From assembly GCF_030547685.1 (NCBI RefSeq), contig NZ_JAUOQM010000048.1, positions 62,001-126,000 of the forward strand: 64,000 bases of DNA. The letters are read 5' to 3'. Under the pieces are notes generated by a model. The model was not told the origin of the DNA. It made no database searches and worked only from the letters and a program-made list of their open reading frames with translations. Made by a program: the position numbers and the translations under genes. Positions 8,615 through 17,633 of the stretch are shown one piece after another (the stretch's first letter is position 1; the number at the start of each line of letters is the position of its first letter). This DNA comes from Gilvimarinus sp. 2_MG-2023 (GTDB lineage Bacteria > Pseudomonadota > Gammaproteobacteria > Pseudomonadales > Cellvibrionaceae).

Positions 8615-11287
8615 TTATTTTAATTCACGAACTAAGCGGAAGCCCACATCTTCATGCAGTGTGTGTGCTGGCTGGTGACGACGCTTAAACGCGGTCACTT
8701 CATCGGCGTCATCCAGCATTGAGCCACCGCGAATAACCCGAGTTGAACAATTGTCTTGAGTGCGGGCTTGTCCGTTGCCGGCTAAACCTTCATAGCTATC
8801 TTGATAACAATCGGCGGTCCATTCTGCGACATTGCCAGCACTGTCATGGATGTTGAAATCGCTGGCTGCAAAGCTGCCGACAGGAGCGGTTTTACTTCGA
8901 AATAATCCTGTGTAATCACTGTCACAATAACGCCGGCAGTTGGCTTTTTGCGACGCATCTCGCACATTGTTGCCCCACCAAAATGCCGTATTACGACCGG
9001 TTTTGGCCACATACTCCCACTCGGCTTCACTGGGTAGGCGGTAAGTGTGCCCGGTTTGCTTGCTTAACCAGCGCGCGTACTGTGATGCCTCTTCCCAGCT
9101 GACGTTAATCACTGGGCGGTCTTTGCGGCCCCATTTATTGTCGCCGGGTAGGGCGAGAGATTGCTGTTGTGCAAAAATCTCGTATTGTGCAAAAGTCACT
9201 TCATATTTGCCGATGGCAAAAGGCTGGTTGAAGCGAATTTTTTGGTACGGTTGGGTGTCGTCATCGGGGCCGCCCAGTGTGAATTCTCCCGCTGGAATTA
9301 CCACCATGGCTGGTGCTTTACCACCTGCCTTTAGTAAGTCAGAAAACTCACTGCCTGCTAGCTTGGCGGGTTTTAAAGTGATTTTGTGAGTTAAGTCTTG
9401 TGAGCTTAACTCAACCCACCGCAAGTATCTTTGATAACCAGGTGCGGTAGCTTCTACACGGTAGCGTCCGGGCTTGAGTTTCATGCCGTCGCTATATTTG
9501 GGGCGGATATTCATAATACGAACCCGAGCAGATGCGGGATCGGTAGTGACGGTCAGTGCAAAACGGGGTGGAGTTGGGTCAGATTCGACCGCTTCTGATT
9601 CACTTTCTTCGTTGGCGCTGAGTGTTTCCGTTGTTTTGTCTGTTGGCGTTTGCAATGTGTCGGTCAGCAGTTCGTCTGAAACAGATGGCGAGGTCAGTTT
9701 CGGCTCAGTAGTGTCGGTTGATTCTGACGTTGTTGCTATCGATTTATTTGTTGTGAGTGCCAAATGCTCGCTAGGTGCGATAGGCTCGGGGTTAGTTTTG
9801 TTGTCTATGGCCTTGTCTGCGCTGGCCGCTAATGCCGTTTCAACTCCGAAAACCTTCGTTTCTTCTCTAAGAGTTGTGTTTGCCTCGTTTGATGGTGTCG
9901 AGGCGGCTTGGCTTAATAATTCAGGGTATGAGCTGTCTAAGTTTACGTTATTACTGCTCAAAGCCGCTGTCTGATCACGGTTAATGCCCGACTCTTGGGC
10001 GCTATGCTCGTGCGGTGTCAGAGAGGTATCGAGTGTCGTTGGTTTAGATATTTGCAATTTGGGGCTGTCAGCTTGAACAGAAACCGTTAAAGGCTTTGTT
10101 GGAGTTTCTTTAACAGGTAGGGTTTCGGCCGACTGCAAAAACAACAATGCGAGGGCCAGTAGAAAAAGTCCGCTGGCGCCGATCAAGGTCCAGCGATAAT
10201 TGACGGGTATCTGCCGCCAAGTGTTTAGCCAGCCGGTTTGCTGATACTGTTGTTGAATTCGGGTGGCGACCAATGTGTTTTGCTGAGTCAATTGATCGCT
10301 TATATTGTGAGTGGTATTTTCTGCTCGATAAAACCCTTGCTCACGATTGAAACGCAGTGATTTACATATTTGCCACAACTTGCTGCTGACTTGAATAAAG
10401 TTGGAGCGAGTTTTACGCAGAAGAACACTGAATAAGCTAGCAAATTGACGCCCTAAGCCACCACCGCTGGATAAATATTCATCGCCTTGATTACGCATCT
10501 GCAACTGCAGCATTTCAATGTCGGCGACCAGCTCGCGTCCGGTTTGATAGCGCTTTTCCGCCTCTTTATCCAGCAATTTATCCAGGATGGGCTGAAAACG
10601 AATAAATTGGGCGGGTAGGGTGGGCAGAGGCGATGCCAAGTGTTTTAAGGCAATGGTGACAGCCTCTTCCCCTTGATAGGGCACAGTGCCGGTCAGCATT
10701 TCATAAAAAACGATACCGAGGCTATAAAGGTCAGAGCGGCCATCCACCGTTTTGCCGCGAGTTTGCTCGGGACTCATGTAGTGTGGTGTGCCGACTACCG
10801 TACCGGCATGGGTGGCACGTGAACCTATAGCGAGCGCGCGGGCGACTCCAAAATCGGTAAGTACTGAGGATCCGTCGTCGCGAAAGAGTATGTTTTCGGG
10901 TTTAATATCGCGGTGAATATAGCCACGTTCGTGAGCATGGTCCAGCGCTGAGCCTATTTCTTTTAAAATTTTAAGTGCTTGCTGAGCGTTGGTTCCCTCT
11001 AGCATTTTATCGTGAATAGAGCCGCCAGGAAGGTAATCCATCGCGATATAATTGTAATTGTTGTGACGCCCTATGTCATATATTGACACAATGTGCGGGT
11101 GCGATAATTGACCAACAATATTGGCTTCACGTTGAAAGCGCTCACTATAACTCGGGTCGCTATTGAGAGCCGGCGACATGATTTTTAACGCCACAACACG
11201 GCCGACGCTCTCTTGGATCGCCAGATAAACGGTCGACATGCCGCCGTGGTTTATTTTTCTAATAAATCGGTAGCCGGGTATCTGCAT
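8615..11287 (-). CDS. Membrane Ser/Thr protein kinase with PEGA and FGE-like (SUMF1) domains
   Basis: 890 residues. The N-terminal Hanks kinase (about 6-265) has all key motifs: glycine loop INHGGMSTVY, VALKI lysine, HRDIKPEN catalytic loop, DFGVAR and GTPHYMSPEQ. A juxtamembrane region leads to one transmembrane helix near 365-385. Outside lie a Ser/Thr-rich, low-complexity stretch (about 390-570), a PEGA repeat (about 575-645) and a C-terminal FGE/sulfatase-modifying-like domain (about 659-888; VVIPAGEF, YRLPSEAEWEYV, AGNVAEW, RVIRGGS). The cysteines needed by aerobic formylglycine-generating enzymes after RGGS are absent, so it is more likely a ligand-binding domain. The layout resembles PpkA-type kinases, but no type VI secretion genes are nearby. 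A PP2C gene 8 bp upstream is its likely antagonist. Confidence 0.92.
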   Translation of the reverse strand: MQIPGYRFIRKINHGGMSTVYLAIQESVGRVVALKIMSPALNSDPSYSERFQREANIVGQLSHPHIVSIYDIGRHNNYNYIAMDYLPGGSIHDKMLEGTNAQQALKILKEIGSALDHAHERGYIHRDIKPENILFRDDGSSVLTDFGVARALAIGSRATHAGTVVGTPHYMSPEQTRGKTVDGRSDLYSLGIVFYEMLTGTVPYQGEEAVTIALKHLASPLPTLPAQFIRFQPILDKLLDKEAEKRYQTGRELVADIEMLQLQMRNQGDEYLSSGGGLGRQFASLFSVLLRKTRSNFIQVSSKLWQICKSLRFNREQGFYRAENTTHNISDQLTQQNTLVATRIQQQYQQTGWLNTWRQIPVNYRWTLIGASGLFLLALALLFLQSAETLPVKETPTKPLTVSVQADSPKLQISKPTTLDTSLTPHEHSAQESGINRDQTAALSSNNVNLDSSYPELLSQAASTPSNEANTTLREETKVFGVETALAASADKAIDNKTNPEPIAPSEHLALTTNKSIATTSESTDTTEPKLTSPSVSDELLTDTLQTPTDKTTETLSANEESESEAVESDPTPPRFALTVTTDPASARVRIMNIRPKYSDGMKLKPGRYRVEATAPGYQRYLRWVELSSQDLTHKITLKPAKLAGSEFSDLLKAGGKAPAMVVIPAGEFTLGGPDDDTQPYQKIRFNQPFAIGKYEVTFAQYEIFAQQQSLALPGDNKWGRKDRPVINVSWEEASQYARWLSKQTGHTYRLPSEAEWEYVAKTGRNTAFWWGNNVRDASQKANCRRYCDSDYTGLFRSKTAPVGSFAASDFNIHDSAGNVAEWTADCYQDSYEGLAGNGQARTQDNCSTRVIRGGSMLDDADEVTAFKRRHQPAHTLHEDVGFRLVRELK

Positions 11288-11295
11288 GAGGCAAG

Positions 11296-12132
11296 TTACT
11301 TAAATGTCCAATATAGCAAGGCGAGCAGTAATAAAAATGCGGTGCCGAATATTAATTTGTCCAGTGTACGGTTGTGAGTAAAAATCGGTACCCACTGAGA
11401 TAGCGCACTAAAAACACCGGGTTTTGTTGTTGGGGCTGCAATCGCCTGGACGGTAATGTTATCGCGACCACCGGCGCGTAAAGCGGCTTGTATCAATTCT
11501 CTGGTAACACTCTTAACGTCGGTGCACTGTTTAATTATTCGACTCATTTCACTGGTTTCTAATTCATCCGATAAACCGTCACTGCAAAGAATGATCCACT
11601 GATTGTCTTGCCAGGATTTGGTGAGTGTATCGACGGTCACTTCGTCGAGCTCTTGCGAGCCTAAACACTGAGTAATGATGTTTTTGTCGGGGTGTGTGTG
11701 AGCTTCGTTGGGCTCGATGGCACCGCTTTCGAGCAGCATTTGGACGTAGGAGTGATCTGTGGTGAGGGCTTCGAGGTCTTGGCCCGGGGTGTAGAGATAG
11801 GCGCGGCTGTCACCCACCCAGGCAATTTCATAATGATCGCCCCAATGTTTCATTGCGACCACGGTCGACCCCATGCCTTCGGCACCAATACCCTTGGCGG
11901 CGGCGGATAATACTGCTTTATGGGCGTTTTGAATGGCCGTTTGCAGCGAGCTGGTGGTTTGCTCTTTCAGAGTACGTCGAACTATATCACTGGCGACTTC
12001 ACCGGCTTCGTGCCCACCCATGCCATCGGCAACCATCCACAGGTTTTGCTCCGGTAGGCTGAGGTAGCAGTCTTCATTATTACTGCGTTTACGTCCCGGG
12101 TTGGTCAGTGAACTCGATTCCAAACCTTGCAT
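11296..12132 (-). CDS. PP2C-type Ser/Thr protein phosphatase with C-terminal anchor
   Basis: 278 residues from the ATG at 12132, preceded by GGAAG at good spacing; a TTG at 12162 is the alternative start. The metal-binding and catalytic motifs of Stp/PppA-like PP2C enzymes are present: SNNEDCYL, VADGMGGHEAGEVAS, WVGDSRAYLY, TTDHSYVQMLLESG, ILCSDGLSDEL and GGRDNITV. Unlike the shorter soluble PppA type, it ends in a hydrophobic helix (LIFGTAFLLLLALLYW), so it is tail-anchored with the catalytic domain in the cytoplasm. It is in an operon with the downstream membrane kinase and should dephosphorylate the kinase and its substrates. Confidence 0.92.
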   Translation of the reverse strand: MQGLESSSLTNPGRKRSNNEDCYLSLPEQNLWMVADGMGGHEAGEVASDIVRRTLKEQTTSSLQTAIQNAHKAVLSAAAKGIGAEGMGSTVVAMKHWGDHYEIAWVGDSRAYLYTPGQDLEALTTDHSYVQMLLESGAIEPNEAHTHPDKNIITQCLGSQELDEVTVDTLTKSWQDNQWIILCSDGLSDELETSEMSRIIKQCTDVKSVTRELIQAALRAGGRDNITVQAIAAPTTKPGVFSALSQWVPIFTHNRTLDKLIFGTAFLLLLALLYWTFK

Positions 12133-12283
12133 GTATGGCTTCCGTCCTGATGCTCCACTCAACTGGCGCGCTACACGTCAGTGCGTTGTCTCAGCTGTTT
12201 AATCGCCGAGATATATCTTTTTTATAGATTAGCATGGCTTAGAGCCCCTCGCTCGGTAATAAGGGGCAACCTTTTCAATGAGT

Positions 12284-15202
12284 TTACAGGGTTTTAACCT
12301 TCAGCCCTAGTTGCTCTAGTTCTCGATTGGCAGATTTTGGTGCAACAACCGCGATACTGGCATTATCGGCTTGCAAATACTGAGCTGCCACACGTTTTAA
12401 ATCAGGGCCACTCACTTCAAGCACACGCTGACGAAATTGCTCGCGTTTTTCTCTTGTACGGCCAAACAGCTCGGCATGGTAGGTTTGTTTGGCCTCTCCG
12501 GCGGGAGAGCCGGGTTTATCGATACTGCTTACAACGCCCAATATTGCCTGCTCAATATCCTCAGGTTCAATTTCACTGTTTAATAGCCAGTCGATCGAGG
12601 CGTCAAAGTCGGCCAGTGTCTCTGTTAGGCGTGGGTCGCGATAAGAGAAGAAGCGAAAAGCACCACTATTACTGTCCTGGCTGGCTCCACCCCCATAGGC
12701 GCCGCCTTGTTCGCGAATTACCCGGTGTAAGTAGCCATTTCTTAATATGCCAGCCAGTACGGTTAATACCGCTGCATCGGGGTGGTCAGAGGCGACCGTG
12801 GGATAGGCTTTGGCGCAAAAATTAACCTGTGTATTGGTTACCCAACCCTCGCGAATACATTCATTGACTGGGTTAAAGGTCAAGGCTTTGGCCTCAGCTG
12901 GAGGGTTTTCCAGCCACACCTTTTGTAGGATGTCTTTGTAATCGGGTAATGGTTCGCTTTCCCCCACCACCAACAGCTGTCTTGGTGCGTTAAGCAGTCG
13001 TTGATGCAGTGCTTGTAAATTTTCGCTAAAGGCACGCAAATGTTGTTCATCGCGATTGGATTCGTCCAGTTCTATCGCGTGAGCGATGCCGGCAAGTCCA
13101 CTCAGTTGATGATTCACTTTTGCCGAGGGCGACATACCAGCCGTTGCCGCAGCCATGGCTAATGCGTGACCATTGCCTGTGACAGATTGTTCTCGCCGAG
13201 CGCGAAATTGCGCCATGAGCTCTTGCAGTCTCGGCCCTTCATCAAAACGTGCTTGGATGAATGTGTCATACATTAACTGTGCACACGCATTAGCATTCTG
13301 AGCCAGCGCTTTGGCGGAGATAATTAAATAGCCATCGGTAAATTGTGTATCGGTTCCGTTTGAGCGAATACTGACACGTGCCGATATCGAGCCGACAGTT
13401 TTGGCTTGCCTTTGCTGGGCGGCAAGGTAATCCAGATCGGCGTGGCCTACCTCGGTCAAACTGATACTGTATACCGTTAATAATTGCAGTTGTTCGGCAC
13501 TTAGCTCTGGCAGATGTACAATCAGTTGTTGGTACACTAAACCATTGGTACCAGCTGCATAACTGCACAGCGGATATTGACCAAGCGTCTCGTGAGTGCC
13601 AGCAATATACGCCATATGCTCTGGAATATCGTTGATCTCAACCTTGGGCAAAATAGTTTCGTCGTCTTTTTGTTGTTGACGCGCATCCAGCGCTTGCGCC
13701 TGGTCGATAATGGATTGGTAGTCGGCTTCATTAAGACTGGCTTTTATATTGGCCAAGCGTGTTTGTTCCGCTTTTTGTGCCCGAGTGTTTAATTGTGAGT
13801 CAGGTCGTAAAGTTAGGGTTACCCGGTGGGTGTTCTCTAATAGAGATTGTTGAACGAGGTTTTGAATAAAATCGGGCTGTTGGATTTTTTTGCGCAAACC
13901 TTGCAGTGCCAGTTCGAGGTCCAGTTGCGCGATTGGATCGCCGCGGTGTGTGGCGGCCGTTAACGCCATCATAATCAGTTGCAATCCATAGGGAAAACCA
14001 TCGCCGCCAATTTCTCGCTGGGCGAGTTCTAATTGGTGCAGCGCCGATTCAATGTCCTCAAGGGGAACGCCTTTATCGGCGACTTCTTGTAAGGTGTCGA
14101 GAATCAGGGCCTCCACTTTACGTGTGTCGTCTTCACCGCAGCCTTCCAATCCGCAGACAAAGCTCATTTCAAACTGACTGTCTTCCAGTCCGCACAGCGG
14201 GGAGGGGGCCTGTCCGAGGTCGGTTTGCTCTAACGCACGCTGCAGTGGAGATGCGCTGTTGTCGAGCAGAATCATAGCCAGTAGATGCGATTCAAGAGCC
14301 GATTCTAAATCGGTCACCTTGCCCAGTAGCCACCCCATAACGATATGGGTCTTGTTGTTGGTGTCTTCATCTTCAGCTTCAAGAGGGTAGGCGTCTTCTA
14401 CTCGAATGGGGCTGTGTAAACGTTTTTCAGGGTTTACCTGTATGGTTTTATCCAAGGCGTCAAAATGCTGTAGTGCTTTTGCTTCAAAGGCTTGTTGATG
14501 CTCTGCAGCGGGGATATCCCCATAGGTCATAAAAGTGGCATTACTGGGGTGGTAATGTTGGCGGTAAAACGCTTGCAAATCGGCGTATTCAAGATCGGGA
14601 ATATGCTCTGGTTCACCGCCGCTGTTGTGGTGATACGTCGCGGTGGGGAATAAATGGCTGCAGAGTTTTTGCCACAATTGCGAAGGCACTGAGCTCATTG
14701 CGCCTTTCATTTCGTTGTATACCACCCCTTTAAAGACCAGAGGCGAATCGCTGTTACCCGACTCCTGAAAATCGAGACGGTGCCCCTCTTGGGCAAAATC
14801 GAGTGGGTCGAGGGTGGCGAAAAATACAGCGTCGAGATAGACATCCAATAGGTTGTTAAAATCTTTTTTATTTTGGCTGGCAAAGGGGTAGGCGGTCCAA
14901 TCGGGGCTGGTAAAGGCATTCATAAAGGTGTTGAGTGACCGGCGAGTCATCATAAAAAAAGGATCGCGGACCGGAAAGCGCTGACTGCCGCACAACGCAG
15001 TATGCTCGAGAATGTGGGCGACACCCGTAGAGTCTTCGGGCACGGTGCGCAAAGCCACTAAAAATACGTTTTCTGAATTATCACAAGCCAGGTGGATATG
15101 CTGTGCGCCGGTAGCACTGTGAACGTACTCTTCAACGGTTAAGTTAAGAGCATCGTTGCGTTCGCGGCGAAGTAAAGTAAAGGTGCTTGGGGTATCAGTC
15201 AT
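12284..15202 (-). CDS. M16C family zinc metallopeptidase (presequence protease / PreP-like)
   Basis: 972 residues, the full length of a one-chain PreP/Cym1-type M16C peptidase made of two homologous halves that clam-shell around peptides. The inverted zinc motif HILEH is near residues 62-66 (AHILEHTALCGSQRFPVRDPFF region), and the distal ligand region follows in VVYNEMKGAMSS. The C-terminal half has the RYVGG-like substrate-gripping loop EQGGAYGGG. No signal peptide is seen, so it probably degrades free peptides in the cytoplasm. It sits between the DTW gene (21 bp upstream) and the PP2C gene (about 120 bp downstream) on the same strand. Confidence 0.9.
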   Translation of the reverse strand: MTDTPSTFTLLRRERNDALNLTVEEYVHSATGAQHIHLACDNSENVFLVALRTVPEDSTGVAHILEHTALCGSQRFPVRDPFFMMTRRSLNTFMNAFTSPDWTAYPFASQNKKDFNNLLDVYLDAVFFATLDPLDFAQEGHRLDFQESGNSDSPLVFKGVVYNEMKGAMSSVPSQLWQKLCSHLFPTATYHHNSGGEPEHIPDLEYADLQAFYRQHYHPSNATFMTYGDIPAAEHQQAFEAKALQHFDALDKTIQVNPEKRLHSPIRVEDAYPLEAEDEDTNNKTHIVMGWLLGKVTDLESALESHLLAMILLDNSASPLQRALEQTDLGQAPSPLCGLEDSQFEMSFVCGLEGCGEDDTRKVEALILDTLQEVADKGVPLEDIESALHQLELAQREIGGDGFPYGLQLIMMALTAATHRGDPIAQLDLELALQGLRKKIQQPDFIQNLVQQSLLENTHRVTLTLRPDSQLNTRAQKAEQTRLANIKASLNEADYQSIIDQAQALDARQQQKDDETILPKVEINDIPEHMAYIAGTHETLGQYPLCSYAAGTNGLVYQQLIVHLPELSAEQLQLLTVYSISLTEVGHADLDYLAAQQRQAKTVGSISARVSIRSNGTDTQFTDGYLIISAKALAQNANACAQLMYDTFIQARFDEGPRLQELMAQFRARREQSVTGNGHALAMAAATAGMSPSAKVNHQLSGLAGIAHAIELDESNRDEQHLRAFSENLQALHQRLLNAPRQLLVVGESEPLPDYKDILQKVWLENPPAEAKALTFNPVNECIREGWVTNTQVNFCAKAYPTVASDHPDAAVLTVLAGILRNGYLHRVIREQGGAYGGGASQDSNSGAFRFFSYRDPRLTETLADFDASIDWLLNSEIEPEDIEQAILGVVSSIDKPGSPAGEAKQTYHAELFGRTREKREQFRQRVLEVSGPDLKRVAAQYLQADNASIAVVAPKSANRELEQLGLKVKTL

Positions 15203-15223
15203 AGTGTTCTCTGTGGTTTGCCG

Positions 15224-15805
15224 TCAACGATTTGGGTCAAAATCGGCCAAATGGGTCATATATTGAGCGAATTGTTCGAGCAAAGGGCGGTATTTATCCG
15301 AATTGCTCTCTATTTGTTGTAGAGCGTAACAACTTGCTTCCAGTGTGGAAAGTTGATGTTGATCGCGCGCGCTGCGAATACGGTAAAGACTGCTATATTG
15401 CGCGGTTAATGCTAGGCGCGGCAAGCGCTGTAACGCGGGGTTGAGCTGCAGCATTTTATGACTCTTGCGCCAAGTTGCGTCCAAAACAATCAGACAGCTG
15501 GGCGGTTGAGTGTATGGGATCTGGCGGGTAGTCGAACCATTGTCGTTAGGCTCCGTCGGATACAACAAGGCGGCCCCTTGCAGCCAGGGTGAGAGGCTTT
15601 GCGGGGTAAATTGCTCACCTTGAAGCAGCGTTGCATTTGATAAGCTGCGCACTAATAGCTCGCCGGTATTTTTGGGGTGACCATGCTCCTTAGGGTGTTG
15701 TAAAAGCACAATCGGACAATAATTGTCCGTAGGTTCTATATAGGCACATAAGCAGCGCTGGGGTGGGCGCTGGCAAGCCTCGCACTGGCTGCGTTTTGCA
15801 TTCAT
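15224..15805 (-). CDS. DTW-domain tRNA-uridine aminocarboxypropyltransferase
   Basis: 193 residues. DTW proteins transfer the 3-amino-3-carboxypropyl group of SAM to uridine in tRNA (acp3U). The N-terminal cysteine cluster C-x2-C-x6-C-x-C (CEACQRPPQRCLC) and the signature DATW in LIVLDATWRKSHKM are visible, along with the HPKEHGHPKNTGEL loop and SLYRIR. It differs in detail from E. coli TapT, so I leave the symbol blank. The start codon overlaps the stop of the upstream GIY-YIG gene by one base (TAATG), showing translational coupling. Confidence 0.85.
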   Translation of the reverse strand: MNAKRSQCEACQRPPQRCLCAYIEPTDNYCPIVLLQHPKEHGHPKNTGELLVRSLSNATLLQGEQFTPQSLSPWLQGAALLYPTEPNDNGSTTRQIPYTQPPSCLIVLDATWRKSHKMLQLNPALQRLPRLALTAQYSSLYRIRSARDQHQLSTLEASCYALQQIESNSDKYRPLLEQFAQYMTHLADFDPNR

Positions 15806-16110
15806 TAGGATTTGACCGTGGTAAGCAGTGTGGGGCAGGGGTGAGGTGAGCCAGCCTCGATAAGAGACAGCTTAGCCTTGCGGTTGAGTTTTTTAATGGC
15901 AGCTTCACGCTGGCTGGCCGAGGATCGACTCGGATGTGACTCCAACCAACGCAGTACACGCGGGGGGCTGCTGTGAAAAAAACGCGCGCCTTTTTTGCCT
16001 GTACAGTGTTCTGACCAGCGGCGCTCCATATCGGTGGTGATGCCGGTATAAAGTAAGCCTTTTTTGTTTTCGATGATGTATGTAAACCACATAGGGCTAT
16101 AATACGACAT
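15805..16110 (-). CDS. GIY-YIG nuclease-superfamily protein (YhbQ-like)
   Basis: 101 residues from the ATG at 16110, which has AGGGAAAG just upstream; the frame continues to 16215 but that would run into the divergent cmoM gene, and an ATG at 16092 has no ribosome site. This single-domain protein has the YIIENKKGLLYTGIT motif (GIY-YIG: YII...LYTG), the conserved Arg in DMERRWSEH and the KGARF loop typical of UPF0213/YhbQ proteins. The E. coli homologue has been linked to DNA damage and nuclease activity, but its role is unsettled. It is co-translated with the DTW gene. Confidence 0.85.
   Translation of the reverse strand: MSYYSPMWFTYIIENKKGLLYTGITTDMERRWSEHCTGKKGARFFHSSPPRVLRWLESHPSRSSASQREAAIKKLNRKAKLSLIEAGSPHPCPTLLTTVKS
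16098..16103 (+). promoter_or_regulatory. Perfect -10 hexamer for cmoM
   Basis: TATAAT, 35 bp before the cmoM start and inside the first codons of the divergent GIY-YIG gene. No good -35 hexamer is visible at 16-18 bp. Confidence 0.35.
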
Positions 16111-16137
16111 CTTTCCCTGACAATTCAGTAAATCGCC

Positions 16138-16944
16138 ATGCCAAAACAATTCTCTGGAGTCGATCGCAATTTTGATGATCTGGCAGAGCGCTTTGACCGC
16201 AATATATACGGTCAATTAAAAGGGAAGATTCGATTGGCGGTGTTACATCGTGACTTTGCTGATTTTTTGCCCATTGCACCTTATGTACCTCTGACGCCGG
16301 ATAAGACTTGCAACATACTAGACGCCGGTGGTGGGCAGGGACAATTTTCGCTGCCTTTGGCCGCGGCGGGCCACTCTTTGACCTTGTGTGATCTTTCACA
16401 AAAGATGTTAAGCAAAGCCAAAATTAGGGCGGCGCAACTTGGGGCTGAAGGCGTTCGGTATATTCATAGCCCGATCCAGTCTCTGCCAGAAACAGTGCAC
16501 TATGATGTGATTTTATGTCATGCCGTCATGGAGTGGGTTGTTGATCCCCAAGCGTTGTTACAGTGCCTGTGGCACAAAATACAGCCAGGCGGCTATGTTT
16601 CGATTATTTTTTATAATCACCACGCTTTGGTGTATAAAAATCTACTGCGCGCCAATTACAAAAAGGTGATCGCAGCCGATTACCGAGCATCTCGAGGCAG
16701 CCTTACCCCCATTAACCCCATAGAGCCTGAGCAAGTACTGGGGTGGGCCGACTCACTGGGGGCTGAATTATTGTGTCACAGTGGTATACGAGTATTTCAC
16801 GATTATATTCTCGACCCGCAGAGCCGCCAGCAGGCCCCAGACCAGGTGATTGAGCTTGAGCTCAGCTATTCTCGCCGGCCACCCTTTCGCGATTTGGGTC
16901 GTTATGTCCACTTGTTGTTGCGTAAACCCATGGTTGAGGATTAA
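16138..16944 (+). CDS. cmoM: tRNA 5-carboxymethoxyuridine methyltransferase CmoM
   Basis: 268 residues. CmoM methylates cmo5U34 to mcmo5U in tRNAs that read four-fold boxes. The N-terminal DRNFDDLAERFDRNIYGQLKG is the clear family signature. The class I SAM fold follows: ILDAGGGQGQFSLPLA (motif I), LCDLSQKML and VILCHAVMEWV. The C-terminal extension RDLGRYVHLLLRKP is also typical. The gene overlaps the convergent J-domain gene by 4 bp at its 3' end. Cma/Cmo partners (cmoA, cmoB) are not in the window. Confidence 0.93.
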   Translation: MPKQFSGVDRNFDDLAERFDRNIYGQLKGKIRLAVLHRDFADFLPIAPYVPLTPDKTCNILDAGGGQGQFSLPLAAAGHSLTLCDLSQKMLSKAKIRAAQLGAEGVRYIHSPIQSLPETVHYDVILCHAVMEWVVDPQALLQCLWHKIQPGGYVSIIFYNHHALVYKNLLRANYKKVIAADYRASRGSLTPINPIEPEQVLGWADSLGAELLCHSGIRVFHDYILDPQSRQQAPDQVIELELSYSRRPPFRDLGRYVHLLLRKPMVED

Positions 16945-17417
16945 ACCTCTTGCAGTAATACGTCTTTTGCTTGATTAACCCTCTGAGCGAGATAATCATT
17001 GCCGCCACGATCGGGGTGTACCTTTTGCATAAGTGCTTTATGAGCTTTTAATAACTCCGATTGGGTGAGTGTGCCTTGATTAAAGCTTTGTTTTAATCCC
17101 AGCACCTCGGCCGCCTCTGAGGGGGACATTCGACCATTGGTGGTTGCTTGAGGATTTTGGGTGCGACGTTTTAGAAAGGGTAATATTTGTACAATCAGCC
17201 CCAGGGCAACTTTGCCCAGTGGGAGGAGTGCCGCTAGCGCTGCTCCTAACCAGTGGATTCGTCCGGTCATCACCAGATAAATCAGTAGCACCATTAATAC
17301 AGCAAACAGTGTTTGTAAGATTGCTCGACGCTTTTTCCCCGCCGGTTGGCTTTTCAGCCATTGATAACCGAAAAAAACCAAGGCAATAAATAATAAAACG
17401 GGTAATAGTCGAAACAC
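16941..17417 (-). CDS. Membrane-anchored J-domain protein (TIM14/DjlA-like)
   Basis: 158 residues. Two or three hydrophobic segments occupy roughly residues 1-85, and a C-terminal J-domain (about 100-157) carries the essential HPD in KVHPDRGGNDYL. The arrangement (N-terminal membrane helices, short C-terminal J-domain) matches DnaJ-domain proteins of the TIM14/Pam18 type found widely in proteobacteria. It should recruit DnaK to the inner membrane. The gene is convergent with cmoM, overlapping by 4 bp. No partner gene nearby indicates its client. Confidence 0.82.
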   Translation of the reverse strand: MFRLLPVLLFIALVFFGYQWLKSQPAGKKRRAILQTLFAVLMVLLIYLVMTGRIHWLGAALAALLPLGKVALGLIVQILPFLKRRTQNPQATTNGRMSPSEAAEVLGLKQSFNQGTLTQSELLKAHKALMQKVHPDRGGNDYLAQRVNQAKDVLLQEV

Positions 17418-17633
17418 GCGAGAGCTCCATAGTCAGAATAAGTCTACTTTAGCATTACTTTGGTGTGAGTTTTAGCGTAACCCCTAGTAGATATGGATGT
17501 CATATCGATTGTTTTGCGCGCAAGGCTGAATGTTGGGACGACAATCGCGATCTAGGGGTATCTTTTGGTCTATTTTGCCCGTTATGATTGCCTATATCTT
17601 ATATGCTGCTCTATTTCTGACTGGGAAATCTGT

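Noticed and set aside
16111-16215. N-terminal extension of the GIY-YIG gene
   Set aside because: It would overlap the divergent cmoM coding region, and the family starts near the ATG at 16110.
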